A stretch of 64,000 bases of DNA. It comes from Vanrija pseudolonga (lineage: Eukaryota > Basidiomycota > Tremellomycetes > Trichosporonales > Trichosporonaceae). The position numbers were made by a program, and so were the translations under genes. This document shows, one piece after another, positions 30,853 through 41,625 of the stretch (position 1 is its first letter; each line of letters begins with the position of its first letter). The notes beneath the pieces are model-generated. The model was not told the origin of the DNA, did not search any database, and saw only the letters and a list, made by a program, of their open reading frames with translations. The stretch spans positions 4,526,001 through 4,590,000 of the forward strand of contig NC_085849.1 in the NCBI RefSeq assembly GCF_020906515.1. The letters run 5' to 3'.

Positions 30853-33746
30853 ATGAGCGCAGAGGAATCACAGAGCGCAGGCAGCGACCACCGTCCGGGA
30901 ACTGGCCTCTCCCGTACGTCCACTCCAACGGCCCCACTGACACTGCCCAGGCGCATGTGTACGTGCCGACGACAGAACCAACTGACAGCAGGACGCATGT
31001 CGCCGCATGAAGATCCGGTGCGTGGATCGCGCCGACCCGCCGTGCCGCCGATGCAGGACCACGGGGTCCAAGTGCGAGTTCACGCTCGAGTCATACCCCT
31101 CGCCATACAGGATCAAAACAAATCAAGCGTGGGTGACCTTTGGAGCCTGGCTGACATTAGCCGAGTGATCCAGATCGAGCAGCGCATGGACAATGTGGAG
31201 AAGGTTGTGCGCAGCATGGAGGGGATGATGCGCCGCTTTGTCGAGAGCCAGGTCGGCAAGTCGACTGGCTCGGCGTCCCCTGCGTCTGTGAGGCCACCGA
31301 CAACGCTGGACGATTGGGTGTTGTCGGCCGAGTCTAGTCGGGTGGACGAGGATCTTGGCTCCACCCGCGACAACCACGAGGAGACCGAGGACCCTGTTGG
31401 GGGCAGCGTTGGAATCCAGCATGCCGGCGACCCCGAGGACAGCCGGAGCGGGAGCGGCACCAGCCGCGACGAAGACGACTACCTCTTCGAAGCGTCGACC
31501 GGTGCGCCGTTCAAAGGGCTGCTATACCGTGACGAGCGGGAGCGTGAGCGCGCCAAGCGGCGCCGCGCGCGTGGTAACGAGGGGAACGACAGCGACTCCG
31601 AGGTCGAGGCGCCTGTGCGCAAGCGGCGCGGATCGCTCTCGCTCGTGGGCGGAAGCCAGCGCCTCTCGTCGACCAAGCAGAGCCAGAGTCTGCTCACAAG
31701 CCTTGGTGGCCGCCCCGTCGCCAGCGGGGGCAGTGGCCGCCTGCAAGACTTCCTCGACCGCGCCGAGCCGTCCGCTGAGACGGTCTCCGACCCAATCGAG
31801 CTCGGCTTCTGTACCGAGGAACAGGGGCGGCACTTGCTCGACCTGTACTACCAGGGTGCTCATGCCTTCCTGCCCGTTTTCGACCCGGTCACGGACACGT
31901 GGGAGAGGTGAGTCTTGCATGTTGCATTGCTGATGCCAGCTTGCGATCCCGCTCTCCGTTCTGCGTCACTACTATTCTCATGGCGGGGCAAATTGCTGCC
32001 TCGGGGAGCGGTAAGCCTTCCAAGTGGCGTTAGCTGAGCATGCAGAACAGGCACTGTCGTTACGTCCTGACTTGAGGGAGAAGCTGGTGGCCCATGCCGA
32101 GTCGATAGGTGAGTTGGTGGCACTCGACATAAGCTAACTCGGCAGCTCGTGACACCCTGTTCTCCTCCGTCGCCAACATCGAGAGCGTGCAGGCAATGGG
32201 TAGGTACACACTCCGTCCAACGCTGACTGTGCAGTCATCTTGTCCAACTGGGGCGATACGGCGTGGCGGCCAGGAAGTAGGTGACGATCCACGCGATTGC
32301 GCTCATCCACCAGACCACCTTCTCAATCTCGCCCTTGACATGGACCTGCACCTGTGCCTCCCCCGCCTGGTGCAGGGCGGCATGGGTGGCGGCAAGTCGG
32401 GCGCTGAGCTAGAACGCGAGCGGCCCTTGGTCGCTGGTGCACGCCTGTGGCTGGCAGTAAGTCTCACAACCCGACAGCCGCTGACACCAGACATGCAAAA
32501 CGCACACCGAGCTGTGCTTCAACTACGGCCGGCCGATCCTCGTCGACATTGAGGAGATTGTGCGCCTTGGCAGGGTGTTCCTCTCGCACCCCTTGTCCAA
32601 CCGTGACGACTCGCGCTGCGTGACATTGTGCGAGAGCTTCAGCATTCGGCAGCCTATCAACCGCGCTCTCAGGCAAGGCGTAAAGGGCCGCCCCCTTGAC
32701 AACCTCATGTCGACCGCGCTCAAGAAGCTGGAGGAGTGGGAGCGCTACTGGCTAGACTACTATTCGTCGATGGGGCTGGCGGATGACGACTTCCTGGTCA
32801 CTGAGCGTAGGTGTTTGTAGTGGTGCTCGACTGACCCCAGTCATCACGATCAAGAACTATGCCATGATGCAGGTCAGCGTGGCTTTCCTGTCCGAAGTGA
32901 AGAGTAAGCGCGACATCGACCTCCTGCCAGCCAGCCGGAGGGAGGTGATCGTCTCGGCTGTGCGCGCGTCGGCCCGGCTCCTGGCGCGTGCAGCGCGTGG
33001 TGCAGAGGTAGGTTGTGCGGCCAAAACATAGCTGACCTGCCAGAACTCCAAGATCCGGCACGGAAACCGCAACGTTCGCCTCGGGTTAGCCCACGCCGCG
33101 CGGTACCTCATCCGCATGGCCTCACTGATCCCCGAGTCCATCAACTTGCGCGAGGCCGCAAAGGACGTCGAGTTGCTCGCTGACCAGCTGGGTCGATGTA
33201 CGTCCCCTTTCCGGTACTCGCTGACACCAGTCCCCGATTTCTACTTCTCCCAGTTTCTGCACCATGTTGTCGTCGAAGCGAGACGCAAGCGCCAGCTCCC
33301 CCCAGCTTCGGCCCTGCCCTCACGCCACCCCTCGCCCGGTCTCGAAGTCGCACCCCTCCCTGAGCCCGTCGAGAGCGTCAAGACGTGCGACTCTACGGAA
33401 TCGACCACCACCAGCCGGCTGGACTTTGACTTTGGTATCGCCGACAACATCTTCGCGTCCGAGGACTGGATGAGCATCGTCGGAGGGGTCGGAGCGAACG
33501 ATCAGCCCATGCTGGATCCTGGAAACGCGTTCCCTTTCCTCCCGCTTGGTGAGTGCTGGACCTGGAACTGTAGCTGACTGCGCAGAGCTGTCGCGATTCC
33601 CGCCGAGCGATGTGTCCGAGATGGTGGACCACAGCGAGCTTCTGCTGTCGTTCGGCCAGAATGACACGGGTGCGGTGTCGGGAGGGGGCGAACCTGCCCA
33701 GCCGGCTGGGTTTTGGCCCGTGACATACAACTCGAATGCCTTGTGA
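30853..33746 (+). CDS. Zn2Cys6 transcription factor, 14 exons
   Basis: Exons: 30853-30913, 30951-30958, 30992-31128, 31161-31907, 31940-32010, 32046-32108, 32146-32199, 32235-32276, 32314-32456, 32491-32806, 32841-33007, 33044-33197, 33231-33548 and 33586-33746, giving 813 aa. The DNA-binding cluster uses Cys 23, 26, 33, 41, 44 and 51 (C-X2-C-X6-C-X7-C-X2-C-X6-C, with ACRRMKIRC and RRCRTTGSKCEF). The first cysteine sits in an 8-nt microexon. A short helix IEQRMDNVEKVVRSMEGMM follows and may mediate pairing. An acidic Ser-rich stretch and a basic KRRRARGNEG/RKRRG patch follow. The middle homology region of fungal regulators begins near EEQGRHLLDLYYQGAHAFLPVF and includes ARLWLATCKTHTELCFNYGRP. 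It probably controls nearby uptake genes, but targets are unknown. Many introns are only 32-37 nt. Confidence 0.85.
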
Positions 33747-34052
33747 GATGCAAGTCGGTGTTGGTCGAACTCAAGTCGGCCGATGTGGCGCGAGGTGCAG
33801 AGACACCCTGTGTTCACCTGGGGCAACATGGGTCAACGGGGCTCATACCAGTTCGCTGCAGACTGACTGTCAACCAGCACAGATACCACCGCACCACCAT
33901 AGAGGGATCACAATGCTGATATGGTCGTGAGGTCTCACGGCCTCGACTGACACCGACTAACACCGGTTGACACCAAAGTGCTTCTCACCTCTTGACGTGC
34001 ACACTGCCATAACCCAATGCTTCATTCATTGACCCTGTTTCTTATACAACGT
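33747..34052. other. Convergent intergenic region
   Basis: About 300 bp between the stop of the regulator (plus) and the stop of the second ADP-ribosylglycohydrolase gene (minus). Both 3' ends point into it. I see no gene or clear hairpin. Confidence 0.6.
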
Positions 34053-36182
34053 CTACGCAGGCTGAACACGAACACTTCCGGCTGCCACGGCACCGCTAGT
34101 CACCACAAACCCGAGCGCGCCGCCGTCAAACGAGTCATCGCTCACAGAGAGGGAGACACCGCCGATAGACCCCTTGATCGACGAACCCTTGGCCTCCAGA
34201 ACCACCTCGTACGGCGTGTCGACCGCCCACTCGAACGGCGTCGAGGCCAGTACAGTCCGCTTCTCGTCGTACTGCTTGACCAGACTGGCAACCTTCTTGC
34301 CCTCGGCCTCCTCGAGCACGAGGGCGTAGAATCGCCTCAGGCCCTGCACGCGGACGGCAACGCCGGCCGGCGAGCCGAGCTTGAGCGTCAGGTCTGGCAC
34401 AGTGACGCGGTAGTCGGTCCACTCGCGGGTACCGTAGCTGAGCAGGCCCTGGCCGTGGTTCTGAGCGATGAAGACAGTCTTGCCGGCGTACCCGCGGAAG
34501 ACGTCCACCGAGGCGATCCACGCCAAGTCCCACATCGTCGCGGCGCGCGGGGGGAACTCCTTGCTCTTGGGGCGAACAAGGGTGAAGTCTGGCTGGCCGA
34601 CCCAGCCGAAAGAGTCGAGCCACACCTTGCCAGTGCCAGTGACGACGACGCCGGCCTCGACGATGGGCTGCGAGCCCTCGATCGCGGGCACCTTCCACTC
34701 GAGCACCTGCTCCCCAGCGCCAGGAGTGAGAGTGACACTCGCGTCCGAGTCGATGGGGTAGATCTCGTCGTCGTCGTTGTATGCGTATATACGGAACTTG
34801 ACCTCTGCGGGCTGGGCCAGAGTTGAGTCGGCGCGCAGGGTAGCACGCAGCGTCTGGCCAGTGTATACGAGGGGCGAGTTGGTGAACTGATAGCCGGAGC
34901 GGAAGGTGGTGATCTCCTTGGGCATGGCCGTGGTGGTGGTGAGCTCGGTACGGCCGTCGGCCTGGATGGCGAGCGCAGGCCCAAACTCGCTCTGTCCCTG
35001 GTAGATCTTGCCGGCCTGGTCCTGCCCGTGGAGGCGGAAGCCCTGCACCGAGCCGGGCAGGCTGAAGTGGTACTGTGCGCCGTTCTTCGGCACAGGAAGA
35101 CGGGCCTTGCCGGCCAGCTGGCGGCCAAGGTTGGCAATGTCGAGCGTGATGCGCGCGGCGTTGTTCACCGCGTAACCGTTGTCCGCGATCGAGATGAGCG
35201 CACGGTCGGCGATGGGTCCGCGCCAGTCTGCGTCCTTCTCCAGGCCCTCCAGTCCAACGACAATAGCCATGAGGCAGGCCACGTTGCCGGCATTGCAGTC
35301 CGTGTCCCAGCCACAGGTATTGATAATCTCCATTGAGCGCGAGAAGTCGTTCTTGGCCGTCAGGATGGAGAGCACCATGATAGCGTGGTTGGGCACGACG
35401 TGGCACATGCCGCCAAACTTGTCGTAGCCGAAGGTGTCCTCGATCCGCTGCCGGGTTACGAGCCATCCATCGTCGCCGTCCTCCTTGACCCAGGCGCGCA
35501 CCTGCGCAATGACGCGCGCGATCGTCGAGTCGGAGGGAATGAAGCTCAGGCCAGTGTCGAGCAGGTGGTCGATGTCGTTGCTGACGAACGCCTCGGCCTC
35601 CATGGCAGCCCAGAGCTTGGCAGCGTACACCGACTCGCCGTCGTGGCTGACCTTGCCGGCGGCGTCGGCAAGCTGGGCAGCCAGTGCAGGCTTGCCGGGC
35701 GCCACGAGCGCCCACGCGTCGATGAAGATCTGCGCGCCGATCTGCTCTGCCACCGTGGTGCCGTTCGTCGCGATGCTGCCACTGTGAGGGCCCGCGATAC
35801 CGTCCTTGAGGTTGAGGTACGCTGTGTGCTCGGTCGAGATGCCGCGTCCACCCCACCAGAAGATGGACTTGCCCTCGACTACCTGGTTGAGCCACGTCTT
35901 GCCGATTGCCTCGGAGGAGAGGTCGGGGCTGACTCCGTGCTCCTCGAGGGCGCGCACGAACGCAAACGTACCGGCGACATCGTCGTCGGGGACCACGATC
36001 GGGAGGTTGAGCTTGTCGTTGACATAGTACTTGATGTGTCCGAGTTCGGCGAGGATGCGCTGGTGCGTCCAGTTTTCAAAAGGTCGGCCGAGATACACGC
36101 CGATGAGCTTGCCGAGGACGCCGGCGTAAACGCGCTCGAGGTAGTCGGCGGGGAGGGCAGGAGCGTTGATAGGGGTCACCAT
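34053..36182 (-). CDS. ADP-ribosylglycohydrolase-family protein with C-terminal beta-sandwich region (copy 2)
   Basis: Single-exon gene of 709 aa on the minus strand. The ATG at 36182 is chosen over one at 36212 because it lines up with the start of copy 1 (623-2785). The N-terminal half is alignable without gaps for over 100 residues, with GKLIGVYLGRPFE at the same position and DTDCN at 293-297 in both. The first acidic motif is PDDD at 65-68 rather than TDDD, so the Thr that precedes the metal-binding Asp is changed. The C-terminal half again carries two beta-rich parts, with TREWTDYRV and AGVAVRVQGL in the last. No signal peptide is seen. It lies beside the Zn2Cys6 regulator (convergent) and divergent from an MFS sugar porter, which suggests a sugar-related role; this is inference. 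Like copy 1 it has no introns. Confidence 0.85.
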   Translation of the reverse strand: MVTPINAPALPADYLERVYAGVLGKLIGVYLGRPFENWTHQRILAELGHIKYYVNDKLNLPIVVPDDDVAGTFAFVRALEEHGVSPDLSSEAIGKTWLNQVVEGKSIFWWGGRGISTEHTAYLNLKDGIAGPHSGSIATNGTTVAEQIGAQIFIDAWALVAPGKPALAAQLADAAGKVSHDGESVYAAKLWAAMEAEAFVSNDIDHLLDTGLSFIPSDSTIARVIAQVRAWVKEDGDDGWLVTRQRIEDTFGYDKFGGMCHVVPNHAIMVLSILTAKNDFSRSMEIINTCGWDTDCNAGNVACLMAIVVGLEGLEKDADWRGPIADRALISIADNGYAVNNAARITLDIANLGRQLAGKARLPVPKNGAQYHFSLPGSVQGFRLHGQDQAGKIYQGQSEFGPALAIQADGRTELTTTTAMPKEITTFRSGYQFTNSPLVYTGQTLRATLRADSTLAQPAEVKFRIYAYNDDDEIYPIDSDASVTLTPGAGEQVLEWKVPAIEGSQPIVEAGVVVTGTGKVWLDSFGWVGQPDFTLVRPKSKEFPPRAATMWDLAWIASVDVFRGYAGKTVFIAQNHGQGLLSYGTREWTDYRVTVPDLTLKLGSPAGVAVRVQGLRRFYALVLEEAEGKKVASLVKQYDEKRTVLASTPFEWAVDTPYEVVLEAKGSSIKGSIGGVSLSVSDDSFDGGALGFVVTSGAVAAGSVRVQPA

Positions 36183-36258
36183 TGTGCAAGGTATCACTTG
36201 TTGCGGCGACATACCGCTCGGGCCGCGTTATGTATATGTGCATAGGGGTCATCACGAA

Positions 36259-36275
36259 CGGCGACGCCATGTCCG
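36259..36275. promoter_or_regulatory. CGG-N11-CCG element, possible Zn2Cys6 binding site
   Basis: CGGCGACGCCATGTCCG lies 77 bp before the start of copy 2 of the ADP-ribosylglycohydrolase gene. Copy 1 has a site of the same form at 428-444. The inner 11 bases are not alike, and chance matches are common at this GC. Confidence 0.25.
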
Positions 36276-36601
36276 ACGGTCGCATCGGTCCGGAGGGGCA
36301 CCACACGCGCCGACTTCCGAGGTAGGCTTTGGCGGGGAGGGCCATCGGGCCGACTACCCTCCGAGATGGATGGAGCCGATGGGAGCGAGCACTGCGATTT
36401 CCAACTGCCTCCCATCGGCGCGGATGCGGCCCGGGTGCTGTGCGCGTCCACCGACGCCGAGGACCCCACCCGGGAGCCCCCCAATCTTGATCCGGAGGAG
36501 GATCTGGCTCTGGAATCCAGGCTCCACCCAATCCTGAGGACAAAATTCCAACGATCCGGTATCTTCGGCTGCCCATTCACACATAAGTCGAGCGCCTTGA
36601 C

Positions 36602-36616
36602 CTGCCGGACCGGCAG
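36602..36616. promoter_or_regulatory. Palindrome CTGCCGGACCGGCAG
   Basis: A perfect 15-base inverted repeat with CGG and CCG half-sites around a single A. It lies about 300 bp before the sugar porter start and 420 bp before the ADP-ribosylglycohydrolase start. It could be a binding site for a dimeric regulator; this is inference. Confidence 0.25.
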
Positions 36617-36913
36617 TCGGTGGGCCCGCTGACGCGTGCAACTCTCCTCATCTCAACAACACGCACCGACTAGGTGCCCCTCATGGTTGTCCCCGTGCCC
36701 CACTCGCACACCTCGGAGCCCGATACCCCGGATCAGTCGTGTGCCGGCCCCGAGTCTACGATCTAGGATAGCCAGCCGGATCGCTCCGCTGGACGTTGTG
36801 CGCACCGGTGTGCCGCTCGAGACATAAAGAGAGCTGGGGAGTGCCAAGAACATCCCAACTCACCAGCTCTGGCGCTACACCACACCGCAGCACCCAACAG
36901 CAACAACAGCACA

Positions 36914-38665
36914 ATGACCTTCGACGACGAGAAGCACGCCGACGGCGTGGTCAAGGTCGCCAGCCACGACAACCTCCGGAGTGTCACGAATGTCTCCGTC
37001 TCTGACATCGAGTCGGCCGACGACTTCCTCGAGGCGGCCGCACTCGCCACTGAGCGCGAGCACACCCTCAGCTTCCGTGAAGCGCTCCGCCTCTACCCCG
37101 GCGCATTCATGTGGGCCATCTTCGTCTCCTTCACCATCATTATGGACGGCTTTGATCTCTCGATCATCAGCAACTTTATGGCATACCCCGAGTTTGCTAA
37201 AAAGTTTGGAGACCACCACCCTGGCAGCAACCCAGAGTACCTCATCAGCACCAAGTGGAACGTCACCCTCAGCAACGTCGGCATCATTGGAAACTTCTTC
37301 GGTCTTACGGCTATGGGCATTCTTACTCCGATGTTTGGCCACCGCATCGTCATGATGGGCACCCTCGTTTTGATGGTGGCCTTCAACTTCCTTCCCTTCT
37401 GTGAGCGTCTCATCTCCCAAGCATGACCTTGCTGACTCCCTAGTTGCGCCCAACGTCCAGGTCCTCACCGCTGGCCAGGCGCTCCAGGGTGTCACGATCG
37501 GCCTCTTTGGAATCATGGGCTCGGTGTACGCCTCGGAAGTGGCGCCTCTCCCCCTCCGTGGTTTCCTCACTTGTGAGTGCCTCGTCTCGACGCAGCTACT
37601 GACTGGTTAGCTTTCGTCAACATTTGTTGGGTTATCGGCCAGCTCATCTTCTCGGGCATCCTGGTGAGCGAATTTTTAAGTGACCTATCTAACTCGTAAC
37701 AGGTCGGTCTCACGCCCATGCACTCTGAGTGGGCCTACCGCATCCCCTACGCCCTCGTTTGGTTCTGGCCCATTCCCCTCTTCGCCATTGCCTATTTCTG
37801 CCCTGACTCGCCCTACTGGTGCGTCGCCAAGGGCAGGTACGCGCTCGCCGAGAAGAACCTCCAGCGTCTGTCTTCCGGCTCGACCGACGCCGAGATCCGC
37901 CGCTCGCTCGCCATGATCGTCCACACGAACAAGCTGGAGAAGGCCCAGTCGGAGAGCGCCTCCATTTGGGAGTGCTTCAAGGGAACCAACCTCCGCCGTA
38001 CCGAGATTGCGTGCATGGTGCTCTCGAGTCAGGCCTGGTGCGGACAGGTGTTCGCCTACGGCTCGACCTACTTCTTCATGATGGCCGGCTTCAACGCCGA
38101 CAACTCGTACAAACTCAACTTTGGCTCCATGGGCGTCGCGTTTGTCGGTACCGTTGGTTCGTGGATCCTCATGGTCTACTTCGGCCGTCGCCCCATCATC
38201 ATCTGGGGATACATCGCCATGACCCTCTGCCTTGTCCTCGTCGGTGGACTTGCCTTCAAGGACACTCAGTCAGCTCTCTGGGCTCAGGCTGCTATGACCG
38301 TCCTGTGGCTCTTCTTCTACTCGCTCTGCATGGGCCCGCCAACCTTCTCTCTTGCCGCCGAGATTTCGGCCACGCGTCTCCGTCCCCAGACTCTTGCCAT
38401 TGGTCGCTTCTCTTACCACCTTGCTCGCCTCATCTCGAACACGGTCGAGCCCTACCTCATCAACCCCAGCGCCGCCAACCTCAAGGGCAAGACGGCCCTC
38501 GTGTGGGTTGGCACTTCGGTCATCAACATCCTCTGGTGTTTCTTCCGCATGCCCGAGACCAAGGGTATCACTTACGCCGAAATGGACATTCTGTTCGACA
38601 AGAAGACGCCTGCGTGGAAGTTCAAGTCGACCCAGGTCGACGTTATTGATGACCGCCACGACTGA
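36914..38665 (+). CDS. MFS sugar porter (alpha-glucoside/hexose type)
   Basis: Four exons: 36914-37400, 37444-37572, 37611-37663 and 37703-38665, giving 543 aa. A proton-coupled sugar transporter of the plasma membrane with 12 helices. GFDLSIISNFMAYPEF is the helix 1 region of fungal maltose-type porters. GLTAMGILTPMFGHR, EVAPLPLRGFL, CPDSPYWCVAKGR and RMPETKGITYAEMDILF are the sugar-porter signatures in order; the last is the PETKG motif after helix 12. The acidic first 50 residues are cytosolic. The motif set fits the alpha-glucoside group, but the sugar cannot be named. It is divergent from copy 2 of the ADP-ribosylglycohydrolase gene and shares its promoter region. Introns are 38-43 nt. 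Confidence 0.92.
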
Positions 38666-39669
38666 GGGAGGTTAGCGGATAAATATGGGGCCAAAAAGGC
38701 GAAGCGCGAGGAAGATGATGCTTGGGAAGAGAATGTTTCGAAGTAAACACTTGGGGAGAGAAGGTTTGTAGGGAATCGAGATGAATCATCTGTTTAAATG
38801 TGCTGTCCAAGTCGCGGCGACAAGGGATGATTGCCATCTGAGGTGACCTCCGACCGACGAATAAAATGCACCGAGGTACCGACGTATGTACCGACGCCAC
38901 CCTTCGTCGGCTCCCTCGGGCGGAGATTGCATAGACCAACTTGCTCTTCATCTGCCCTGCATGTGTCGGTACCGCTGCACCGATGCCTCTTGCTTGGTTC
39001 AAGGGCATGCTACTGTACAGGGAGATGATCGCCAGGCAAGAGGTTGCACGCCGCCTCGGTGCCCACTTCCTCCTCCGACGACCACTCCAGCAACACACCA
39101 CCGATCGGGGGCGACTTCCGACACTCCCATCGATACATGGAATGAGATCACACTCCTTCAGACATGCTCCACTGACCCAACATGTGCTGTGACATGCCTC
39201 GTTACCATGTAAGCGGCGCCGTGCGCTGTCAGATACATTGGGATGTCGGGATCGGCTCGGCGGTCGGTCGTTCGGGGGCATCTTCCTATCTCCACTGAAG
39301 CGCACTCTGCTCCAACGCACGCGTTGCGCCTGGCTCCTTCACAGCCTCTTTCGCATTCCCCGCACACTGCACATGACCGTTTTGGAGTCCGGTGAACTGA
39401 GCCGCAGCTGTCGGGCGGAGGTCTTGCCGCGACTTTAACGACCCAGCCGATAGGTGCTCCAAGGGCCAATGAGCACCCTCACAGGCTGCGGGTGAGACTT
39501 CCGCGCAAGTCATCGCATCGGCCTCGGTCTCCAAGACGCCATCTCTCACCATGAACGCACGCATTGCTGCGCTTCTGCGATTCTGATTCTAGACGCTCAA
39601 CCGCCGGCGAGGGCCCATGCACGATAAAACTTGATGCGAGGTCATGTTGGCACTGCATGATCTGCAGAC
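38666..39669. other. 1.0 kb intergenic region
   Basis: Between the sugar porter and the DHA2 transporter, both on the plus strand. Downstream sequence of the first and promoter of the second. I see no gene or strong repeat. Confidence 0.5.
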
Positions 39670-41578
39670 ATGACGACGAGCATTGACAAGGACGACGCTG
39701 GGACAAGATCAACAGCTTCGACGCTCGCCATCCACGACGGCCATGACGCCATAAGCGAGAAGTCAAAGTCCGAGTCGAGTGACTCGCCAGCGTACGTACA
39801 CTCAACAGGCCACTCTGACACCAACAGAGCAGAACTTGAACCCAGCGCCGAGGCCTCCCGCCCCGAGTCGACGATAACGGAGGATGCAGCACCGGAAACA
39901 GCACTCGCGCCGCCTGCCCCGCCGCAGCTCCCAACGGGGCGGAGATGGGCACTGACCCTCATCGTGATGTTCAGCATGGCGATGAACGGCGGCGCGCAAA
40001 CGGGCCTCAACATCGCCCTGCCGCTCATCCAGACCGAGCTGGGCATCACCGAGGCCAACCTGCAGTGGGTGGCCTCGGCGTTCTCCCTCACGAACGGCTG
40101 CTTCCTCCTCATCTCGGGGCGCGTGGCCGACGCGTACGGGCGCAAGCGGTGCTTCATCGGCGGCATGCTGTGGTATGCGGTCTGGTGTCTGGTCGGCAGC
40201 TTCATGCACTCTGGCCCGGCACTGATCGTGACGCGTGCGATGGCCGGTGCGGGCGCCTCCATGGGGTGGGTGTCGCGTAGAGAATACGAGGAGGGAGACT
40301 GGACTGACCCGGCCCCAGTATCCCCAGCGGTATGGGTATCATCGCAGGCAACCTGCACGGCCGCCAGCGCGCGACTGCCTTCGCGTGTTTCGGGGCGGGC
40401 GCGCCGATCGGCGCCGGCACAGGCATGGTGATCGGCGGCCTGTTGACGGCTTACGCCAGCCAGACGTGGCGCGCCCTCCTGTGGATCTTTACCGGCCTTG
40501 GGGTTGTCATTGCGTCCTTCGCGTTCGTCTACGTCCCCGCCGACAAGGCCAAGGGGCCAGAACATGACCGCCGGATCGACTGGCTCGGCGCGGCAATGAT
40601 CACCAGCGGTCTCGTGCTGCTCCAGTTCACTGTCAGCGACGGGGTCAGCGCGCCGCGGGGATGGCGCGAGCCTTGTGAGTGTGGGCTGAGGGAAGCAAGT
40701 GCTACTGTAGCTGACAAACGTGCCAGACGTCCCTACCCTCTTCTCCGTTTCCATCATCCTCATCGCCGCCTTCTTCGTCTGGCAGTGGTACCTCAAAAAC
40801 AAGACCACCTACCCCCCGCTCCTCCGCCTCGCGCTGTTCACGCGTGCGCGTGGCCGTCTTGGCGCGTACTACTTTGTCGGGTTCGTCGCGTGGACGGGCT
40901 TTGCGTCCATCTCATACCACGTCAACCTGTACTACCAGCAGGTCAAGCTCACCGGCCCCTTGGGCGCAGTGGTTCGCTTCCTGCCCGTCCCGATCTCGGG
41001 CATCATCTGCAACATCATCGTGGCGCGGGTCATCCACCGCGTGCCGCTCCAGTTTCTGGTATGCTTTGGCGTCTTCTGTACCGGACTATCGGCGACCTTC
41101 TTGGCCCTGTCAGGCCGCGACACCCTCTACTGGACGTTCCCCTTCAACGCAATGTACCTTGTCGTGATTGGCGCCGACTTGTGAGTGTAACCCGCAGACA
41201 GAAAGCTCACATGCCAGCCTCGTGCCCACGGGCTCCATCTTCGTCTCACTCATGGCCCTCCCGCAAGAGCAGTCAGTTGCCGGTGCCCTATTCCAGACCC
41301 TCCTGCAGCTGGGTGGGTCGTTCGGCCTGACCCTCACCTCGGTCATCGCCACGACCTACTCCAACAAGGCTCGAGCACGCGGCGAGGATGAGATCGACTC
41401 CATACTGAAGGGTTTGCAGGCCTCGTTCTGGCTCGCAGCAGGGTTGGCCTTCACTGCGTTTGTCATCGCGGTCATCTTCCTGCGCGGTATCGGTATTGTG
41501 TCCGAGATCGCCCAGAGAAAGAACAAGGAGGCAGCCGAGCCCGCGCCGCAGACAGAGAAGGGCGATACCCATGTCTAA
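39670..41578 (+). CDS. MFS multidrug transporter, DHA2 family
   Basis: Exons: 39670-39791, 39828-40265, 40319-40674, 40727-41180 and 41218-41578, giving about 576 aa. A proton-driven drug or metabolite exporter with about 14 helices. The N-terminal 85 residues are hydrophilic. Helix 1 starts at RRWALTLIVMFSMAMNG, followed by NIALPLIQTELGITEANLQWV, then GRVADAYGRKRCFIGG, the MFS loop 2-3 motif. GTGMVIGGLLTAY resembles motif C of exporters. The tail is charged (AEPAPQTEKGDTHV). The first intron (39792-39827, 36 nt) is a multiple of three without a stop, so the unspliced form would also be read through, adding 12 residues. It lies tail-to-tail with the membrane protein gene at 41626-42857, with only 47 bp between. 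Confidence 0.88.
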
Positions 41579-41625
41579 GCAGCACACCGTATAGAGTCTA
41601 GAATCAATGCATGCATGGTCAAACG

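Larger units (their letters stand above)
36183..36913. other. Divergent promoter region
   Basis: Shared upstream region of the second ADP-ribosylglycohydrolase gene (minus) and the MFS sugar porter (plus). It holds a CGG-N11-CCG element at 36259-36275 and a 15-base perfect palindrome CTGCCGGACCGGCAG at 36602-36616. No gene is supported. Confidence 0.55.
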
